Source: Solenopsis invicta
Taxonomy: Eukaryota > Arthropoda > Insecta > Hymenoptera > Formicidae
Assembly: GCF_016802725.1 (NCBI RefSeq)
Contig: NC_052672.1
Coordinates: forward strand, 17,060,710-17,124,709
Reading direction: 5' to 3'
Length of the DNA: 64,000 nucleotides
How positions within the stretch are numbered: position 1 is the first letter of the stretch; each line of letters opens with the position of its first letter. The notes below the pieces were generated by a model. That model saw only the letters and a program-made list of their open reading frames with translations, was not told the DNA's origin and did no database searches. Below are positions 33,424-46,870 of the stretch, in pieces. Both the position numbers and the translations under genes were made by a program.

Positions 33424-36400
33424 GTAGGTTATTTTCTTTCGAAATACCATTCCGTTTCGTCAAGGATACTACGGAAAAAATATCTGTATAATAGAATTTC
33501 GTTCTTTTCGCAATTGCAACTGATGTTGCTTCGAGTCTCACTAGGGGATGGCAAAGACCACCCGACATGTCGGATGATTTATGTGGATCAATATTTCATA
33601 TCTGTCGTAGATATTAGCTGAGGACACGTACGTTGCTCGAATATCTGGGACGGGTTATTATTTCATTCACAGAGAGTTCTAGGTTGCTTCTTAAACATCT
33701 TTTTTTTTAGTCAGTTTAAAAGCTTCTTTAAAATTGCGCAATTGCTATAAGCATCTCCTACTATGAAATTTGTATACTACAATTTCAGTGAAATAATTTA
33801 TGGACTAATTGGGGTAGAGCGCATCATGAAAAATATTCTAAACGAAATTTAGAAAAAATCAAAAAGGAAAAAAATAAAAGTGAGTTTAGAAAATATTACG
33901 AAAGAAAATAAAAATTTGAACATTCAGATCGGATTCATGTTTATTTAACTTGTCTACTCCGCCCAACACTGTTTCTAGGAGCTTTTAGGAATTGATGCTA
34001 AAAAATGATCGGTCTTATCCAATTAAGTCGTAAAAAAAAGAATGAAGGAAACGGTTAGATCGGTTATAATCCGCCTTCTTTCTACCATTTTGCGTAGGTG
34101 TAATTGGGAAGATAAAGCAATCGTGTCTTAATTCACTTGCACGTACGCGATTAAAAGAAATGGACTAACGTGTGCGTCGCGACGGGACGTTTCCAGCGAT
34201 TTTGACGCGCGAAAGGATCGATCTTCCCTGTTCTCTGCCGAGCTCTGTTCATAAGCGCAAATACCCCCGGAACGGTGTACAAGCGGCGCGGCGCGGCGCG
34301 TAAATGACTCCTACGTACGTGGTTTTTATGGTACCGCACACACACGTCCACCACCCACGTCGTTAAAGACGATGAGGCCGTTTCTCCTCCGTTGCGGCCG
34401 CTATTGAATCGCTTGACCCACTTTGATAAACTCGCATCGGAATAACTCAATAGTAGTACCGTGTCGCGAGCCGACAACAGTAATTATTATTCAACGTCTC
34501 TCGGGCTGCGTCGCGCTACTCCGCGCTGCGGTCGTTCCGACTTGCAGGAGCGCGCGCGGTACACACGCCTTATCGATATACGCGCATCAATTTATCTAGA
34601 TAGATGCCCGCGTGTCTGGGCTGTACTTGACACGACTCTCGCTGGAGCCTCGCGAAATTAAACACCATCGCGCGTAGCTGACGCTATTATTTTTCGCAAC
34701 GATACGAAACACGCCGCGATATGCGCGGGATTGCGTCGCGGCGGAAGCTTTGTATAAGAGACAAGATAATACATCGCAGGAAAACGACGGAAAATGCCTT
34801 TTAAACATTTTATCTCTTTCTTTCAATTTCAATTTAACTCGAGTCTTCCATCATTAATCTTTCAGAGACGATGTACTCAGCATAGCCATCCAATCACTTG
34901 AGGCATTTTTTGTAACATTTTTTACAACTCGCTAAAAAATCACTATCGTTCAAAATGAGGCACTGTATTCCCCCCCCCCTTTTTTTGTTTACTAGACGCT
35001 GGACCAGTATTTCAGCATCTAATTACTCTGCACCCCGCGAATCGAACACTAGAAGAGCAGCGCGGTTGATATAAAACCAATCTCGTTGCGAAACAAAAAA
35101 ACGCAAGATGAAAACAACTCGCTAAACGTATTGGAAATCAGCTCGATGATGCAGTTTTTTTTTTTGCTTTTTATTACTTGACATTCCGTACTGGACTTTT
35201 AATTTCATTTCTCGCGATTCGCAGCAAAATTTGCGGTCGGTTATGCTGACAAAATTCCATCCGCCGTCGCGTGGCGCCCTCGCGTTGTTATCAATAACTA
35301 ACATCTCGCTCTGATATCTGATACGGGACCGATATTTATGCAAGCATATATGCACGTTACGATAGACTTGGGTGCGTGTCAACCGCGCGAGATTCTCTTT
35401 ATTTTCAAAAAAGTCTATCGACTCTCATCGATCGGTATGTGATATCGTTCGACTATTCCATATTTTGGAGTACGTTGAATTACGCGTAACTTAACAAACA
35501 TGCATCTAACAAACGGAAGGAGGCGATGTTAAAAAGAGGCGAGTGTTAAAAGGTTTAGCACGTGGACACGTTCGATTTGCTCAACCATGCGTACTTAGAA
35601 TGTGGAGCGATCGGTGGTAGAACGGAACGCAAGTGAGAAATGCAGTGATAGATTACGATACAATAGATGTTTTTACATAACTATTCTAATTTTTTTTTTA
35701 TTTATATATATATATATATGTATGACATTTTGTGCTTTTGAATGATAAGTATATCACAAAAGCATATTACTTTCAAAGAATAATTCTCTTCGTACTTACG
35801 TATTATACGTATACGTACAAATTCCTAATGAACTTTAGGAATCGCAAAACTTTGAGTCTTTTCATTTAACAAGGTAACTGAGATTTTATATAAGAAATAT
35901 AATCGCAGATTTAATTGAATTTTATTTTCTGCAAAAGTAATTTATGGAGATGCATTAAAGAAGAAATTTGCTGTACATTTGTTTTCTTTTTACAATATGA
36001 TCGTGAAAAGATTAAGATGCACAGAAAAAAATAATGTATCAACAGCTAATAAGGTATAATAAGGAATAATTTTATAAATTTAATATTAACCTTTAAGCGA
36101 GTAGATGGGGTGACCACAGCACTCCAGACATAATTTTATTAAATATTTTATTTAATTTGGATTAGAAACAGAGCTCATCTATTTATACATTTATATTATA
36201 TATCTTTTTATTGCTCTTAAAGTTCATTATTTTTCTATTTTTTTTTCTTATAATAATATAACTAATATAAATTCAATTGTAACGTAATATGCTAATAGAC
36301 TATTGACTTAAAGATTAATGAAACAAATAACATTTAGTTAAAATAAGAGCATAACGTATTTGTTATATTTTTTTCATTAATACCGTTATTGAATTGAAAT

Positions 36401-38210
36401 TATTTTCAATTAGATTGCCGTTAGCTAATGTAATGTAGCTGCTTCGTAATGTAAAAAATTTTTGCGTAGAAATTATAAATACTTGACTAAACAAACCAAA
36501 CAAAGCTCCTTTGCTAAACGTAAAAATTCTAAATACCACCAAAATCGCAAATCATAATTCATCGCAACGACAAAAGGCCGCGTTTGTGAACCGACGAAAT
36601 TGATTTTGATAATTGCGATTATTCTGTTCAAATACGATTCTACGTCGTTTGTGATATATACGTTGCATTCACGAGCAGTTTCTAAATACAACGCTCGATC
36701 GGCCTTGTTGCACGAAGAACCAAGGTCGCGTCCCAGATTTTCACGAAAATTAATCACGAACTCCCGTCGATGCCGCGGAGATTTTGAAAAACAATCGAGC
36801 GCGCAATTGATTCGCGTGCACGCGCAGCTTCCGACACGCGCTTACCTTCGATCATCACCACCCCCGACAGTGCTGCTCGCCTTTGCGTCATCAGGATCAA
36901 AATTATATAGAACACTCGGTAATAAGGTCATCCATTACAAGCGAAGCGATACGCTCCGTCGAGAAGTGAAGAGATCTTTCAACGAAATTTAATCGGATCA
37001 AGTTTCTTTGCAAGTTTATCAACAATTCAAATAATTAAATCAATATTTATGTAATTTATATAACTTAATGCTTAATTTTTAATAACTATCTTTTTCAATA
37101 AGAGATTTCGTTAACGTTTAAGTAAACGTCTAGAGAAGGAAAGGGGAACGTTTATTTCTCTCGTTCTTCGAAACGATGGAAATGAAAGCAAGAAGAGTGA
37201 TGTAACTTAATTTGAATTTGTATTATATAGAAATGAATGATTATTTGGATAAAATGGTTTGTCGCCAGGGCACACGTCCATTCAAGTCATTCCGTTAAGC
37301 TCCGCGCCAGCCGCCAAGGCGCTGATGATCGCGTTGATCGCGCCTTACGTCGCGAAACGTGATCCATCTCGGCTCTGAGCCGCTATATCCGTTCGATCCG
37401 CGCCGATCCGCGCTCATACGTACGTTTCTCGTGCCAGTTATGATGAATTCGATTGGGTAATACCGGCACGGCGCGGCTTGGAGCGGAGCGGCGCGGCGCG
37501 GCGAGGCGAGGCACAAGAAATGACGCCATGGGACACGGTCTGTGGTTTTTAATACGCGTCCTACTTTCCGCTATCTCTTCACGGGCATGGGGTAGCGCGG
37601 GCGGAGCGGAGTGGAACGGAGCGGAGCGGACAGCCGGTTGAGCGAACGAGCGAGCGAGCGAGCGAGCGAAGTATCGCCTTCTCTTCTGCGTCTCCTCCTC
37701 CCCTGCGTCGCGACTCGCCGCGCTTCTCTAGTTACGCTCGCGCGTGAAGAAGCGTGACGCGGATTGGCGCGTGTCGGTAGCTCAGCCTCTATCCCTCTAC
37801 CATTCCAGTGTGACTTTGCGTTACTATCTCTTTCCCTTTCACCATAGCTATTTCCCTCTCTTTGTCGTACGCGCGTCACCATGCCTTCGCCAGTAGCGAT
37901 CGAGATAGACCGAACGCGAGAGTCGCAGAGTACAGGAGGGAAGACGCGGACGCGGACGGAGAGGAAAGTGGTGAGGAGGACGAGAGCGCGAGATAACGAG
38001 GCGCGCGCGGCGCGCGGCGCGTGTTATATATGGCTAGAAGGACTGAAATTGAAAGTGCTCGTCCCACTGGCCCACTGACCTGATTACCCACTGACAATGA
38101 CATGAATCTTTGCCTCCCACTGCACTCTCCCGCGCTTCCCCTCCCGCGACCTCTCCTCCTCCTCCTCCTCCTCCTTCTCCTCTCTCCCTCTGTCCTTTCT
38201 CAGCGCGCGT
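33424..38210 (+). other. Intronic DNA between exon candidates; CpG islands at 34.2-34.8 and 37.3-38.2 kb
   Basis: No gene recognised. The 37.3-38.2 kb island is dense in CpG and has short GGAGC- and GCGA-type tandem repeats (about 37480-37670). It directly precedes the start-exon candidate at 38211 and is a likely alternative promoter. The sequence between 35.6 and 36.5 kb is AT-rich and featureless. Confidence 0.5.
37300..38210 (+). promoter_or_regulatory. Internal CpG island, probable alternative promoter
   Basis: A 900-bp block of high CpG content inside the presumed intron, with GCGGAGC- and GCGAGCGA-type repeats, ends at the ATG of the exon candidate at 38211. No TATA element was noted in it. 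The inference of promoter activity rests on the island, its exon and the matching donor phase. Confidence 0.45.
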
Positions 38211-38346
38211 ATGTGGACGCGCGGGCGCCTTCTATCGCATCTATCTATCGTTAGCCCCGACGACGTCGATGACGACGACGACGACGACGACACGGTGGCG
38301 GTGGCGCAGGCGTCGTCCACGTCCGCCACGAGGACGCGCGACGCAG
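38211..38346 (+). CDS. Probable alternative first coding exon of the large gene
   Basis: ATG at 38211 opens 45 codons ending at a good donor (GCAG followed by GTAATG, phase 1). The peptide starts MWTRGRLLSHLSIVSPDD, continues with a run of eight Asp, then VAVAQASSTSATRTRDA. Past the donor the frame stops within 12 codons, as expected of an exon. The upstream side is a CpG island, and both this exon and the one ending at 27182 leave one base (G) of a codon. They are therefore interchangeable 5' exons if they share an acceptor outside the window. No family was recognised. The Asp run could be only a GAC repeat in GC-rich DNA. Confidence 0.5.
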
Positions 38347-39651
38347 GTAATGCTTTTTTATCTCGATATCCATAAATCGCCGCCACCGCCGCGGCCGCGC
38401 GTTGCGTCGCGCCGCACCGCGCAAATGGAGGTCGCGATGCACCAAGGCCACGAGGGACGCAACAAGTGCATTTCCGAAATGACGCGGGTCGCCTAAAAAG
38501 GGAGCAACCCTGGTTTGATTCCCGGGACGGGGCCAAACGCGGCGCGAAAGAATTCGGGGTCGCGGAATGACGCATTTCATCCTCGGTCTGGCATGGCTAA
38601 AATTACATTTTTTTCATCAAATTTATCAAGGACAAGACTTTGAATATTGATAATCGTGGGGTGGCTAGCGCGACCCAGTTTCGGTAGGACGATTCCACAA
38701 TCGCACGTGGTATCCCTCCTATACACGACCCGTATTCATATTTAAACGACCCACTTTGGGAATTAGAGATCTAGTCATGTATTGTTGAAAGTGTTCGCTA
38801 GAGGCGAACAGTTTTTCGAGAAGCGGGGCGAATGAAACTTTGCTTTGGCATCGTACCAAGAGAGTAAAATCGCTAAATCGCAATCCAGTCTAAAACGCTC
38901 CGCGTAGGGAGCTTATTGCCAAGACCGCCAAAACCGACTCTACAGCTATTAACGATACGCGATCCGTTTTAATATATTATCTCACGAATGCGCGTTAATC
39001 GTCGCTCCGGAATTTCCGGATATACTCGTATAGCCGAGCGATCGACTGGTGAGGCGTGTAAGATCGAGCGTATCGCTTCTCAGTGGAACGAAACGCTTTG
39101 GAAACGGTCGTGTGCACTGGTGTGCACGCTCGTGGGAAGCACGTGGACGATAAATCTTGACGGATGGCACTTTCTCGAGAGGATCGAGACCAAATCGAAT
39201 TACATAAACGTTTCAAGAACGGTCGACCGATATTTTCATTATATATATATATATACATACATACTGACTTTACTCTTGCGTAGAAATGGCGGTTTCCTTT
39301 TTGTCGCGCGCGCCAGCTTAAACCCCGCTTATTGAAACACTCTCGCGAGGCCTTTTTACCGTCGTGCCCATCGACGAAATCCCGTCTTACATTTTAATTA
39401 GCTCGCTACGTGAGGTAATCCTTGCGGCACCGTGTCTTTTTTTAGAAAGGGCTTTGGGCCCAAATGTGTCGTAAACGCGCCTACCAAATAGGAAAGATCG
39501 TAATTGTTAATGTACTTTCAAAAAAACCGAGAAACGAAATCGAATATTCTAATAGCTATTCTTAAAATGATTTTTTCTTTTTTAAAAAGATTTTGTAGTA
39601 TATTTTTAATTGTAACTTGTGTAAATAATATTCTAATTTATAATATACGTG

Positions 39652-39662
<11 letters not shown>

Positions 39663-39696
<34 letters not shown>
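39663..39696. repeat. (CT)n microsatellite
   Basis: About 17 uninterrupted CT units followed by an ACAC-rich stretch. Confidence 0.9.
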
Positions 39697-39702
<6 letters not shown>

Positions 39703-39743
39703 ACACCACACACATACACACATTATGTCCGACGATAAGAGAA

Positions 39744-40226
39744 AAATAATTTCCAAAATAACCTGGAGAAAAATACAAAGAAAAAGTCACAATTACTCTA
39801 GTAGAAATTTCACGCTTTTTTGAATAGTTGCTAGACAGTTTTATTACTTCTGTCTAGTAACTGACAAGTAAACTACTCAATAGGGATCCCAATAGAGATA
39901 TAACGCTTTACCTGCAGTTACTGCGCACAAAAGATGCATAAAATCTGAACTCATTTTACTGAACAAAGACGAAACAATAAGTGAACCATTCAATTGATTA
40001 ATAAGCAAGCCTAAAAATCTATAATATTAATACTAGATAATAACTGAACAGATGTCTATACTTTTACCATAAAAACTCTTTCAACCACTAAATAAAATTC
40101 TATCAAATTCTCATCCATTTTCTACGCAATGTTGTTACAACTAAAGAGAATACAGTAACACTAGACAGTAACTGGATCGGTGTCTAGAAAAATTGCATAC
40201 ATTTTGACCTGGGTAGGAAATTATTT
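39744..40226. mobile_element. ~480-bp inverted-repeat element with internal CTAGACAG palindromes
   Basis: The ends AATAATTTCCAAAATAACCTGG and CCTGGGTAGGAAATTATT (40208-40225) are inverted. Inside, CTAGACAG and its complement CTGTCTAG or TGTCTAG recur at about 39832, 39861, 40161 and 40182 in two short hairpins, with a degraded pair in between. No ORF. This suits a non-autonomous transposon whose sub-terminal repeats could bind a transposase. Confidence 0.55.
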
Positions 40227-42911
40227 TTACGTAAGTAAATTGGAAGAAGTTTGAAAATCCAATACAAAGGTCGAATAATGCGAAACGATTGACGCGCTTG
40301 ATTACCGGAGACTATGTTAGGCGCTTCTTTCACTCGTAGTTAAGTAATATTGACAAGTGACATTTCGGCCCTTCTCAGGCAGATCGATACTATAAGTATG
40401 TATACTTTATTTGAACATCCGTACAAGAGAGCAGGATGCGGGCACTTGTTCTTGTCTACTTATCGCCCGTACTGAAATGTTCTATTATTCTTCTCAGAGT
40501 TAATGAAACGCGGTGTCGTTTATGCAAAAGCATTTCTTCGCAGCGCTTCCACAATGATTTCCGTGTATTCGCGAGACAGCGCATTCGAAATAGAACGTTT
40601 TACCTTATTGACTTGCGCGCCAGTTGAATGTCGAAGTCATTATCACTTGGTCATGGCCTGGCACTAACATAGCCCGTGACAATTTCCCGGTAATCATTTC
40701 CACCGTCTATAAACAACGTATAATACTGAGTACTCGGGTATGCGGCGTTACCAGTATCGGGATACAGTGTTGCTACGTTAATTTCCTGATAATTGCACAT
40801 TGCTTTTACGAGTAATTCTCCATCTGCGTTTACGCTTTGCAATTCAGTGTGCTCTCGAAGTAATTATAGACGAAAATTACATATATGTAGGGTACGGTAC
40901 ATTAAAGAAATTATTCTAGAAAACTAGTTATGGCTCACGCTTACGCACGTATTATATTTTTTATTGTTTCGTAATGCGCATAGAATTCGAAGAAAAAAAT
41001 TGCCTCGTAAGACTAATATAAAGACATATAATTTAACTAAAGTAAGATAGAAACCGATACCGATTCTTTACTTGAGCCTGGAAAAGGGAAAAAATTGAAA
41101 AAAAAAAGTTACCCAATTTATATACAAAGTACAATTTTTATTTCAAGTTTTAAAGGGAAGGCCAAAAAGATCGATCGAATTTTCCACTTGAAATTTGGTG
41201 CGTCGATATCGTATCGCGGGCTCAATATGTGCAATGGTCCCTCGGGGCCTCTTCACTCTCGCTTTCGGCGCAAAGGAGGTGCTCTTTCAGTGGAATTTCG
41301 TAATCCTTTTTCCAACCTGGGCGAGCCGCGACCGGCCCGCGAAACGCACACACGCACGCGTTTCCATGTACCTTCCTTCTCCCGGCTCCCGGCTCCCGGC
41401 GACTATGTGTCGCGAGAGCTATCTGTACGTGCCTTTGTGTATATACACATATATATGTACGTATGTACGTGGCCAAACGCGGTTCTCGGGCGTCCGCCTA
41501 CTTTCGCTAGTTTGCGTAAGAAATATACGTTGAAGAAACCGAATACTCGTTTTCGGTTAACGATAATACATCCAGGATGACGCGGTCTTTAACCGACAAA
41601 TAATATATCTTCTTTTCCATTATTTCTTAAATATTTATTTCTCACAAAATCCAAATTTATTCAACCAAATTCTTCCAGATAGATGATTGAATATCTGCAA
41701 CTGAATATCTTGTGTGATAGGGAAAGATGAAATTAAAATTTGAACAAAGTGACAGTGTATCGGCTATTTCATGTGTAAATCAATTTAATAAGATAACCTC
41801 ATTTAATATTAATTGTTAAATGATCTTTTATTATTTTAATTCGCGTTTCTCGAAATGATTATGAAATTGCAAACTGCCAAACTTTCTCATCTCAAAAGTT
41901 TTTGCGTCGAAATCGCTGGTTGATTTTTCGGTACAGTCTAAGAACGAAAGTGAAATTGTACACACTTTCCCTTTGTATTGCAATCAGCTCTTGTGGTTTC
42001 TCGTCCGTTATATATATCTCTCCCTTAAACGATTTACATTTTTATAATCGGTACTGCGAAAAGTGTTACGCAAAAAATGATGCCATCAATAATAAATTAT
42101 TAAATTAAAAAGATATAGATATTTAAATAGTTTTTAAATTGTTTCCAGAAATGGAACAATTTTTATTACATATCATTTATTTATTTTTTTTTTTGTTTTT
42201 TGTAATTCTTATGCATTATATATTTTTGTTTTATATCTATTGTGGCATTATTTGACATAGTATGATTTTGATACAATTATTTATTATTCTACATATCCAA
42301 GAAATACGCTCTTTTTTTTATCGAAACATTGAATCACTGAAAAATCATGAAAAAATAATGTACAATACAATAATATAATGTAAAAAGTTATATGGTGACA
42401 ATTTCGTCTGACTCGTGTGCGCATTTTTCGATTTGTCATTTTGAAAAAAAGTTACACACAGATCGTAAAAGTCGTCTTCTTCAATTTCTAAGATATCAAT
42501 GTATTCTCATTTGTTAAATGCACGCTGCATCGCGGGACCTTGCAGTCACCCGTCGCGGCTGCATAAATCTGAACGCGTGTCTGACTCGGGCGAGCAAAGG
42601 TCTTCCCGTATGAAAATCGAAGGACTCGGCGTTCGGCCTCGCGCTTTCCGCGCGTATTGCGTGCGATGCGGCGCGGCGCGGTTCGACGACGCTCGAAATA
42701 CATGAAAAAAAAAAAAGAGGAACGCGCGCTACGCACTATCACCCCATCCACGCCATTTCGATGGAGGTCACCCGGTGAGTTAAGTGGGTCTCGACCACTT
42801 GGTTAGTATGTCATGGCGTACTCGTTGCTGAATAAACTTAATCTCAATAGCGCAGTTAATAAGCCAATCGTGGCAGGTTCACGCGAGCTTCTTCTTTCGT
42901 CTCTTTTTCTG

Positions 42912-42915
<4 letters not shown>

Positions 42916-42945
<30 letters not shown>
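42916..42945. repeat. (CT)n microsatellite
   Basis: About 15 CT units, continued by imperfect CCT/TTCT sequence to about 42960. Confidence 0.9.
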
Positions 42946-42949
<4 letters not shown>

Positions 42950-44751
42950 TTTCTCTCTCTTTTGCATTTTCTTATTTTCTATTCTGCACATGGACCGCAT
43001 TTTTCTCGAATGCGTTTTTCTCAGGGATGTCGGGCTATCATGGTCGAGAAGATGATGAGTTATTTTAAACCGAAGATTCGTCGAGGGTTTCTCGCGAAAA
43101 TAATTGTACGACGGTTTCGTTTGCTTCCAAAGTATAAAGTTCAACTATAAACGAAACTTAATTTTTCTATTAAATTTTACTGAATTTTGCTTTATAAAAT
43201 GTAAGAAGAGATCTAATTACTAAAATATATAAAATGGAAAAGCTAAAAAAAATTCAACCACTTTTACTTAAAAAAAGTTTATTTCGTTCTTACCAAAGAA
43301 TTATCGTTGATTTCTGTATATTATTTATGCATTTAATAATTCAAAAGTAATTCAAAATTTTTTATTGTGAGAAAAAATGAGAAGTGTTACAAGTCACAAA
43401 GTTACATAGAAAAATATAAAATTAGCTACGCTTTTACTTTATTCGTAAGTATGTCGCCTTTTTCCGATAAAGTATGCAATAAGTTCTACATGAATTTAAA
43501 AACAATTTTCCAACAATATTGAGGGGAAATTCAGTCTTCTGTTCTGTGACACGCAAAGCTCCTTAGTGTCCGTACACCTGAGCTCTTAGTCAGAAATTAA
43601 GCTTCTCGACGTTCCTATAATAATATGATGCAGACACGCAATGGACAATGTGTCTTACGTCTGTTTCCAGAAGCACAATCGAGTTGCAACCAGATATTTA
43701 CCAAACGCACCTGATACACGTTATATGCTGTTTAAGTTAAATTCGTCGTTTGTTATTTATTAAACTAAACATTAAAATATATTATTTTTTTACGTCCGTA
43801 ATATATATTTATATTACAGATGTGTGTATGTATATATATATATAAGAAAAGAAAATATAGAGGTCCCAGTGGCAATTAATCACATAACATGAATCGAATT
43901 GAGTCGATCGGGAATTGAAACTTCAGCCTTGTATCAGAGATATTAAAAAAAAAAAAATTAAGTATTTCGCGTCGATTGCGTCATACTGGTAATGCGATCG
44001 TTAGCGACCATTTAAGCGATTGCGAATGTTTCGCAAAATCTATTTATTCGGGTTTCATAAAATTCAGGCGTCCTGCAGCTCTTATCGCCGTATCCCATCC
44101 ATTCGGATTGCCCGTCCACCCTGGTGACCCCGTTTCGCCCACCGGCAGTCGATTTCGTGAGCTCGTAATTTCTGTAACTCGCGCGCATGGCTATCGATTA
44201 TGGAACTTGAGGTTGATTGTTCACAAGAGACGCGCGCGAGCAGACTTGTAACTACAATATAATTTGAGACCGGCGTGAGTAAAATCGAGGCATATTGTTC
44301 TTTTTTTTTTAACCAACATATTATATTATATATATTATATATATATTATAGTATACCTGATTTGTGATGAAACAACGATGCTCGAGTCTGTGTAAAATAA
44401 TGTTGCATTACCTTGGTTATATTTAGTAGTGCGAATTTATGTCCCCTTGGGGTTGATATTGTTTCTGGCATAAGATTCGTGAAAACAAACATGCCTAACT
44501 AGAACTCGTTGTTAAATTGCAATGCAAAGATCTATTTTTCTAAATGAATAAATAAGGGAAACGGAGATAACATGACTTGTTAACATATCGAAAATATATT
44601 TTTAAACATAAATTATCGATGAATATTATGAATAAATATTTATTTATTATAAAAACCATTAATTTAACTATCACTTTTTTTATTGAGCAAATATTTATGT
44701 ATCGTAAATATTTTATTGCGACTATTAAAACAAATATTTGTTAAAATTTAT

Positions 44752-44781
44752 AAAAATTTAGTAATTCTTTCTCTCAGTGTG
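44752..44781. repeat. End of a dispersed fold-back family
   Basis: AAAATTTAGTAATTCTTTCT followed by CTCAGTGTGT closely matches the inverted end of the element at 29520-29692. The partner end on the left side (about 44570-44640) is too diverged to place. Confidence 0.45.
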
Positions 44782-44892
44782 TACTCATATATGTATATTT
44801 TATATCGAGTTATGTTTATGCACTTGTTTGAATTATAATTCACAAATGATACGCAATAGTTTAAAGCATTAGTTTCTTTCGATGGCATTTTT

Positions 44893-44998
44893 ATGGGGAA
44901 ATTCTCGATACGTAAAGGATTAATAATAGACGTGACGTTCGCGCCGTGGCGCGCTAATGATTATAACTGTCAGTTTTGTTGGAGAACCACGACCCAGG
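44893..44998 (+). other. Weak alternative start-exon candidate
   Basis: ATG at 44893 opens 35 codons (starting MGKFSIRKGLIIDVTFAP) to a donor GTAAGA at 44999, also phase 1. The start context (TTTTATGG) is poor and there is no CpG island upstream, only AT-rich DNA. One third of chance donors would have this phase. Confidence 0.15.
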
Positions 44999-46784
44999 GT
45001 AAGAAAAAAGAATTATCCGTAGCCACACTTCGTCGTGGCGTGCTGGTTCGCAGCAGGTCGCTTCAATTTCGTGCCGCTGGCTGATCCGAGGCCCTGAAAA
45101 GCTGGGAGATCGGGGAGACGCAGACGGATAGGTGGAGAGTCGGTACCTCGAGTACATCGAGATGATTTCGCGACAGCCCCAAATCCACCATGGCGTTTCG
45201 AAGGCAGACCGAGAATGACCTTGGGCCCGATTTTGCTTCGATTCGTTTTGGCGGTATTACGACGCTTCTCGATCGCCTGCGGCTGTCGCAAAAAAAAACG
45301 CAAGTCAATGTAATCAAATGTCCAACGTACAGTCGCGCAAAGCGTGCCGCGATGGTTTGAAATTATCGTTCGCCAGACATGGACACTCTTCTTAAGACAC
45401 TCTCGTTATACTATGTGTTGGTGCGGGAATCGAATACGATTCATATCGTATTATCATAAAAATAAATACGCATTTGATTAAATTTGTCAATCGAGTACCG
45501 AATGACGAATTCTTGACCAATGGCTAACTGCCATAGAGCGGCTAAACGTTGGCTCTATTGTAATGTCTAGCTATCTTGTGTGTATAAATAGAAGTGCGAT
45601 ATAACATTCTTCAAAGAGCCTCGGTATATTAATTTGAATGGATGATATTTTTAGAAATACAGCAATACACACGTACAAGCGTAGAAAAAATCAGTATTGA
45701 CGTTGCGATGAACGACTATCTCTTCCGATATTCTTGATAAGAAATAACGGAATCTTTATATCGATCAACGATTCTATCGTCAGAGATAAAAAGTAACAGA
45801 ACAGAAATTTTCTATTTACGAACCAATAAATTTATATCTCTTTCTTAGAACATTTGCACTTAAAAAGTCTCCAGAGCGGTAAAATGTACGTTTGAATAAT
45901 TTGGAGTTTGCGTTTTTGGCAGTTGCGTCTCTTCACGCTGCATTAACTTTACGGAAATTTTATTACCCGAGGATCGCGTATCTGGTACATGGTCGTATTA
46001 TCCTTTATTGAATTGTTGTGGCCGAAAGTAGGACGTCGCCAGGAAACTCCGTATTCAGTCAGTCTGATAATGAAATATTCACTAAGATTTTTCTTGCTGC
46101 CGTTTCATAGGGAAACGTTGTAATTGATCGACGTCTATTTCAGACCGTGACTTTAGCCTACCGCATAGAAATATAAAACTGCATAAGAATATTTACGCGC
46201 TCCACGGCTCATTTGAAATTTTAAGACTTAACAGAAGCCAATTAGAAATAATGCCTCTCGATCCCTCCGCGGTTCGTTCAACGTATCACCGCGAACGTTC
46301 ATTCAAAAAAAGTTACTGACCGTTCTATTTTTTTTATTTTTTATTTTTTTTATGAACATGAGACTTCTCGTGAAAGCGCGCAATATTCTTTTTAAACTTT
46401 TTTGTTATCAAGACATTTCCGTTCATTCGAAAATTATAATGGAACACTTGCAGATTTGGCATTTTGAAAAAGAACGCCGACGGTACGCATGAGAGTTCAC
46501 ATTTAGCAAATTGTCACAAAAATTTTGAGCTTAATAACATGTGCTTAAACTGGAAAAGTCGTTACAAGTTGAGCAAAATAGCGAATGCGAGAAAGAGAAA
46601 GAGGACGAATCGTCGCTGGATAAGAATGTGTGTCTAGTTTAGTGGGCAAGTAGGTCGCGAGGGAAACCAACGGCGACGTGAGTTACGCAACGTAGTTCCA
46701 GTGTTATACAACTATTGACTCACCGGATTAACAAGCAGGCTGGGTGAAAACGAAAGCTGAGTGCCCGTCAGGCTGCCTTCGCCC

Positions 46785-46870
46785 TCCTCGCCTCGCCTCA
46801 CCTCACCTCACCTCACCTCGCCTCGCTTCGTCTGATCGCTTCGCGCCGCGTCGCGTCTCGCCTCGCCTCG
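46785..46870. repeat. CCTCR-type 5-bp tandem repeat
   Basis: CCTCGCCTCACCTCACCTCA continuing into TCGCCTCG units, an imperfect pentamer array in a small CpG-rich patch. Confidence 0.75.

Larger units (their letters stand above)
38347..44892 (+). other. Intronic DNA; repeats but no gene recognised
   Basis: Mixed CpG-rich and AT-rich sequence downstream of the second start-exon candidate. It contains CT microsatellites (39663-39696, 42916-42945), the inverted-repeat element at 39744-40226, and the end of a dispersed element at 44752-44781. ORFs are short and without recognisable domains. Confidence 0.5.

Noticed and set aside
38110..38496. 128-codon + strand ORF with Pro/Thr/Arg runs
   Set aside because: It is another frame of CTC and GAC repeats. 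The frame starting at 38211 and ending at a donor explains the region better.
38500..38545. T-arm-like sequence GGTTTGATTCCCGGG suggesting a tRNA
   Set aside because: No matching acceptor stem, D-arm or anticodon arm could be found around it.
43976..44251. 91-codon ORF with a Gly/Pro-rich middle on either strand
   Set aside because: Brief resemblance to collagen-like repeats, but no Gly-X-Y register and no splice sites.
45013..45317. Two overlapping minus-strand ORFs in a GC-rich patch
   Set aside because: Both frames are open because of high GC. No domain, no splice context and no start environment support either.
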